From: Candidatus Martarchaeota archaeon
GTDB lineage: Archaea; Micrarchaeota; Micrarchaeia; Micrarchaeales; Micrarchaeaceae
Direction: 5' to 3'
DNA length: 53,441 bases
Assembly: GCA_023473425.1 (NCBI GenBank)
Contig: JAMCYG010000005.1
Location: 1 to 53,441 of the forward strand
Part shown: positions 53,166 to 53,441 of the stretch, one piece after another
How the letters are laid out: every line of letters starts with the position of its first letter
Numbering within the stretch: the stretch's first letter is position 1
Position numbers and translations under genes: made by a program
The notes under the pieces: model-generated
The model's input: only the letters and a program-made list of their open reading frames with translations
Told to the model about the DNA's origin: nothing
Databases searched by the model: none

Positions 53166-53441
53166 ATGGAGAAGATAGAGATTCCGGAAGGCGTTAAAGC
53201 CGAGGTGTCTGGCAATACTGTCAGCATAAGCGGCAAGCTCGGTACCAACGCAAGGAAGTTTAACAAGTCGCTCATGAGCGTGAAGGTCGAAGGCAACTCT
53301 ATATCGATAGAGCCCGTGGCTCACAAGAATCTTGCGAGGAAGGCGGCCAATGCTGAGAGGGCCGTACTGGCCGAGCTGAAGGATGACATAAAAGGAGTGC
53401 AGGAGTATCACGAGATACTAATGCAGTACGTCTATGCGCAC
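53166..53441 (+). CDS. rpl6: Large ribosomal subunit protein L6 (partial, cut by window end)
   Basis: The visible 92 residues match the first half of archaeal L6 (eukaryotic L9): IPEGVKAEVSGNTVSISGKLGTNARKF and a second strand pair, then LARKAANAERAVLAELKDDIKGV. The ATG at 53166 has a GGCGTGA motif six bases ahead; ATG 53160 is also in frame. It follows S8 as in the standard archaeal cluster. Confidence 0.94.
   Translation, partial: MEKIEIPEGVKAEVSGNTVSISGKLGTNARKFNKSLMSVKVEGNSISIEPVAHKNLARKAANAERAVLAELKDDIKGVQEYHEILMQYVYAH

Overview
The window is archaeal chromosome. It carries archaeal ribosomal proteins (S4e, S3Ae, L18e), RNA polymerase subunits D and N, the RNase P protein Rpp29, a KEOPS subunit, an archaeal ATP-dependent DNA ligase, an archaeal-type LeuRS, TATA-box promoters, class III (archaeal pilin) signal peptides and a tRNA with a bulge-helix-bulge intron. 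The succinate dehydrogenase/fumarase block, Fe/Mn superoxide dismutase, compact overlapping genes and moderate GC suggest the DPANN lineage Micrarchaeota (Micrarchaeum/ARMAN-2-like, an acidophile). That placement is inference from gene content, not from a search.

Layout. 1-1.7 kb: an AT-richer gene for a PEP-synthase-like ATP-grasp plus phosphohistidine-swivel protein. 1.9-7.3 kb: KEOPS Cgi121, then sdhA-sdhB, two membrane-anchor genes and a class II fumarase, a segment of the TCA cycle and respiratory chain. 7.3-12.2 kb: an XPF-type nuclease, two family 2 glycosyltransferases, a polysaccharide flippase, ThpR and an unrecognised gene. 12.4-15.7 kb: rpoD, tRNA-Leu(GAG), L18e, L13, S9, rpoN, tRNA-Pro(GGG) with a T-loop intron, S2; then UbiA on the other strand.

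16.8-39.8 kb is the accessory and most interesting part, a surface-structure island. A minus-strand operon (26.7 to 20.5 kb) encodes a type IV pilus-like ATPase, two separate small TadB/TadC-type platform proteins and seven small or medium single-span pilin-like proteins. It is flanked on both sides by copies of a plus-strand three-gene cassette: a giant class III signal-peptide protein with a Thr/Ser-rich stalk and two tandem degenerate Hint (intein/hedgehog-fold) domains at its C-terminus, followed by two single-span secreted proteins. A 981-residue membrane-anchored parallel beta-helix protein, a third relative of the cassette proteins, a divergent winged-helix regulator, an HTH regulator and a FlaK/PibD-like prepilin peptidase lie in the same region. 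Together they look like an undescribed cell-surface or pilus system. The glycosyltransferases and flippase at 8-11 kb could supply the glycans for its many N-x-S/T sequons.

39.9-53.4 kb returns to housekeeping genes: LeuRS, a HAD phosphatase, superoxide dismutase, a TRAM protein, ValRS, S15, S3Ae, a DUF373 membrane protein, and the classic archaeal run Rpp29-S17-L14-L24-S4e-L5-S14-S8-L6, cut by the window end. No gap between genes exceeds about 200 bases. No IS element, CRISPR array, rRNA or origin was seen.
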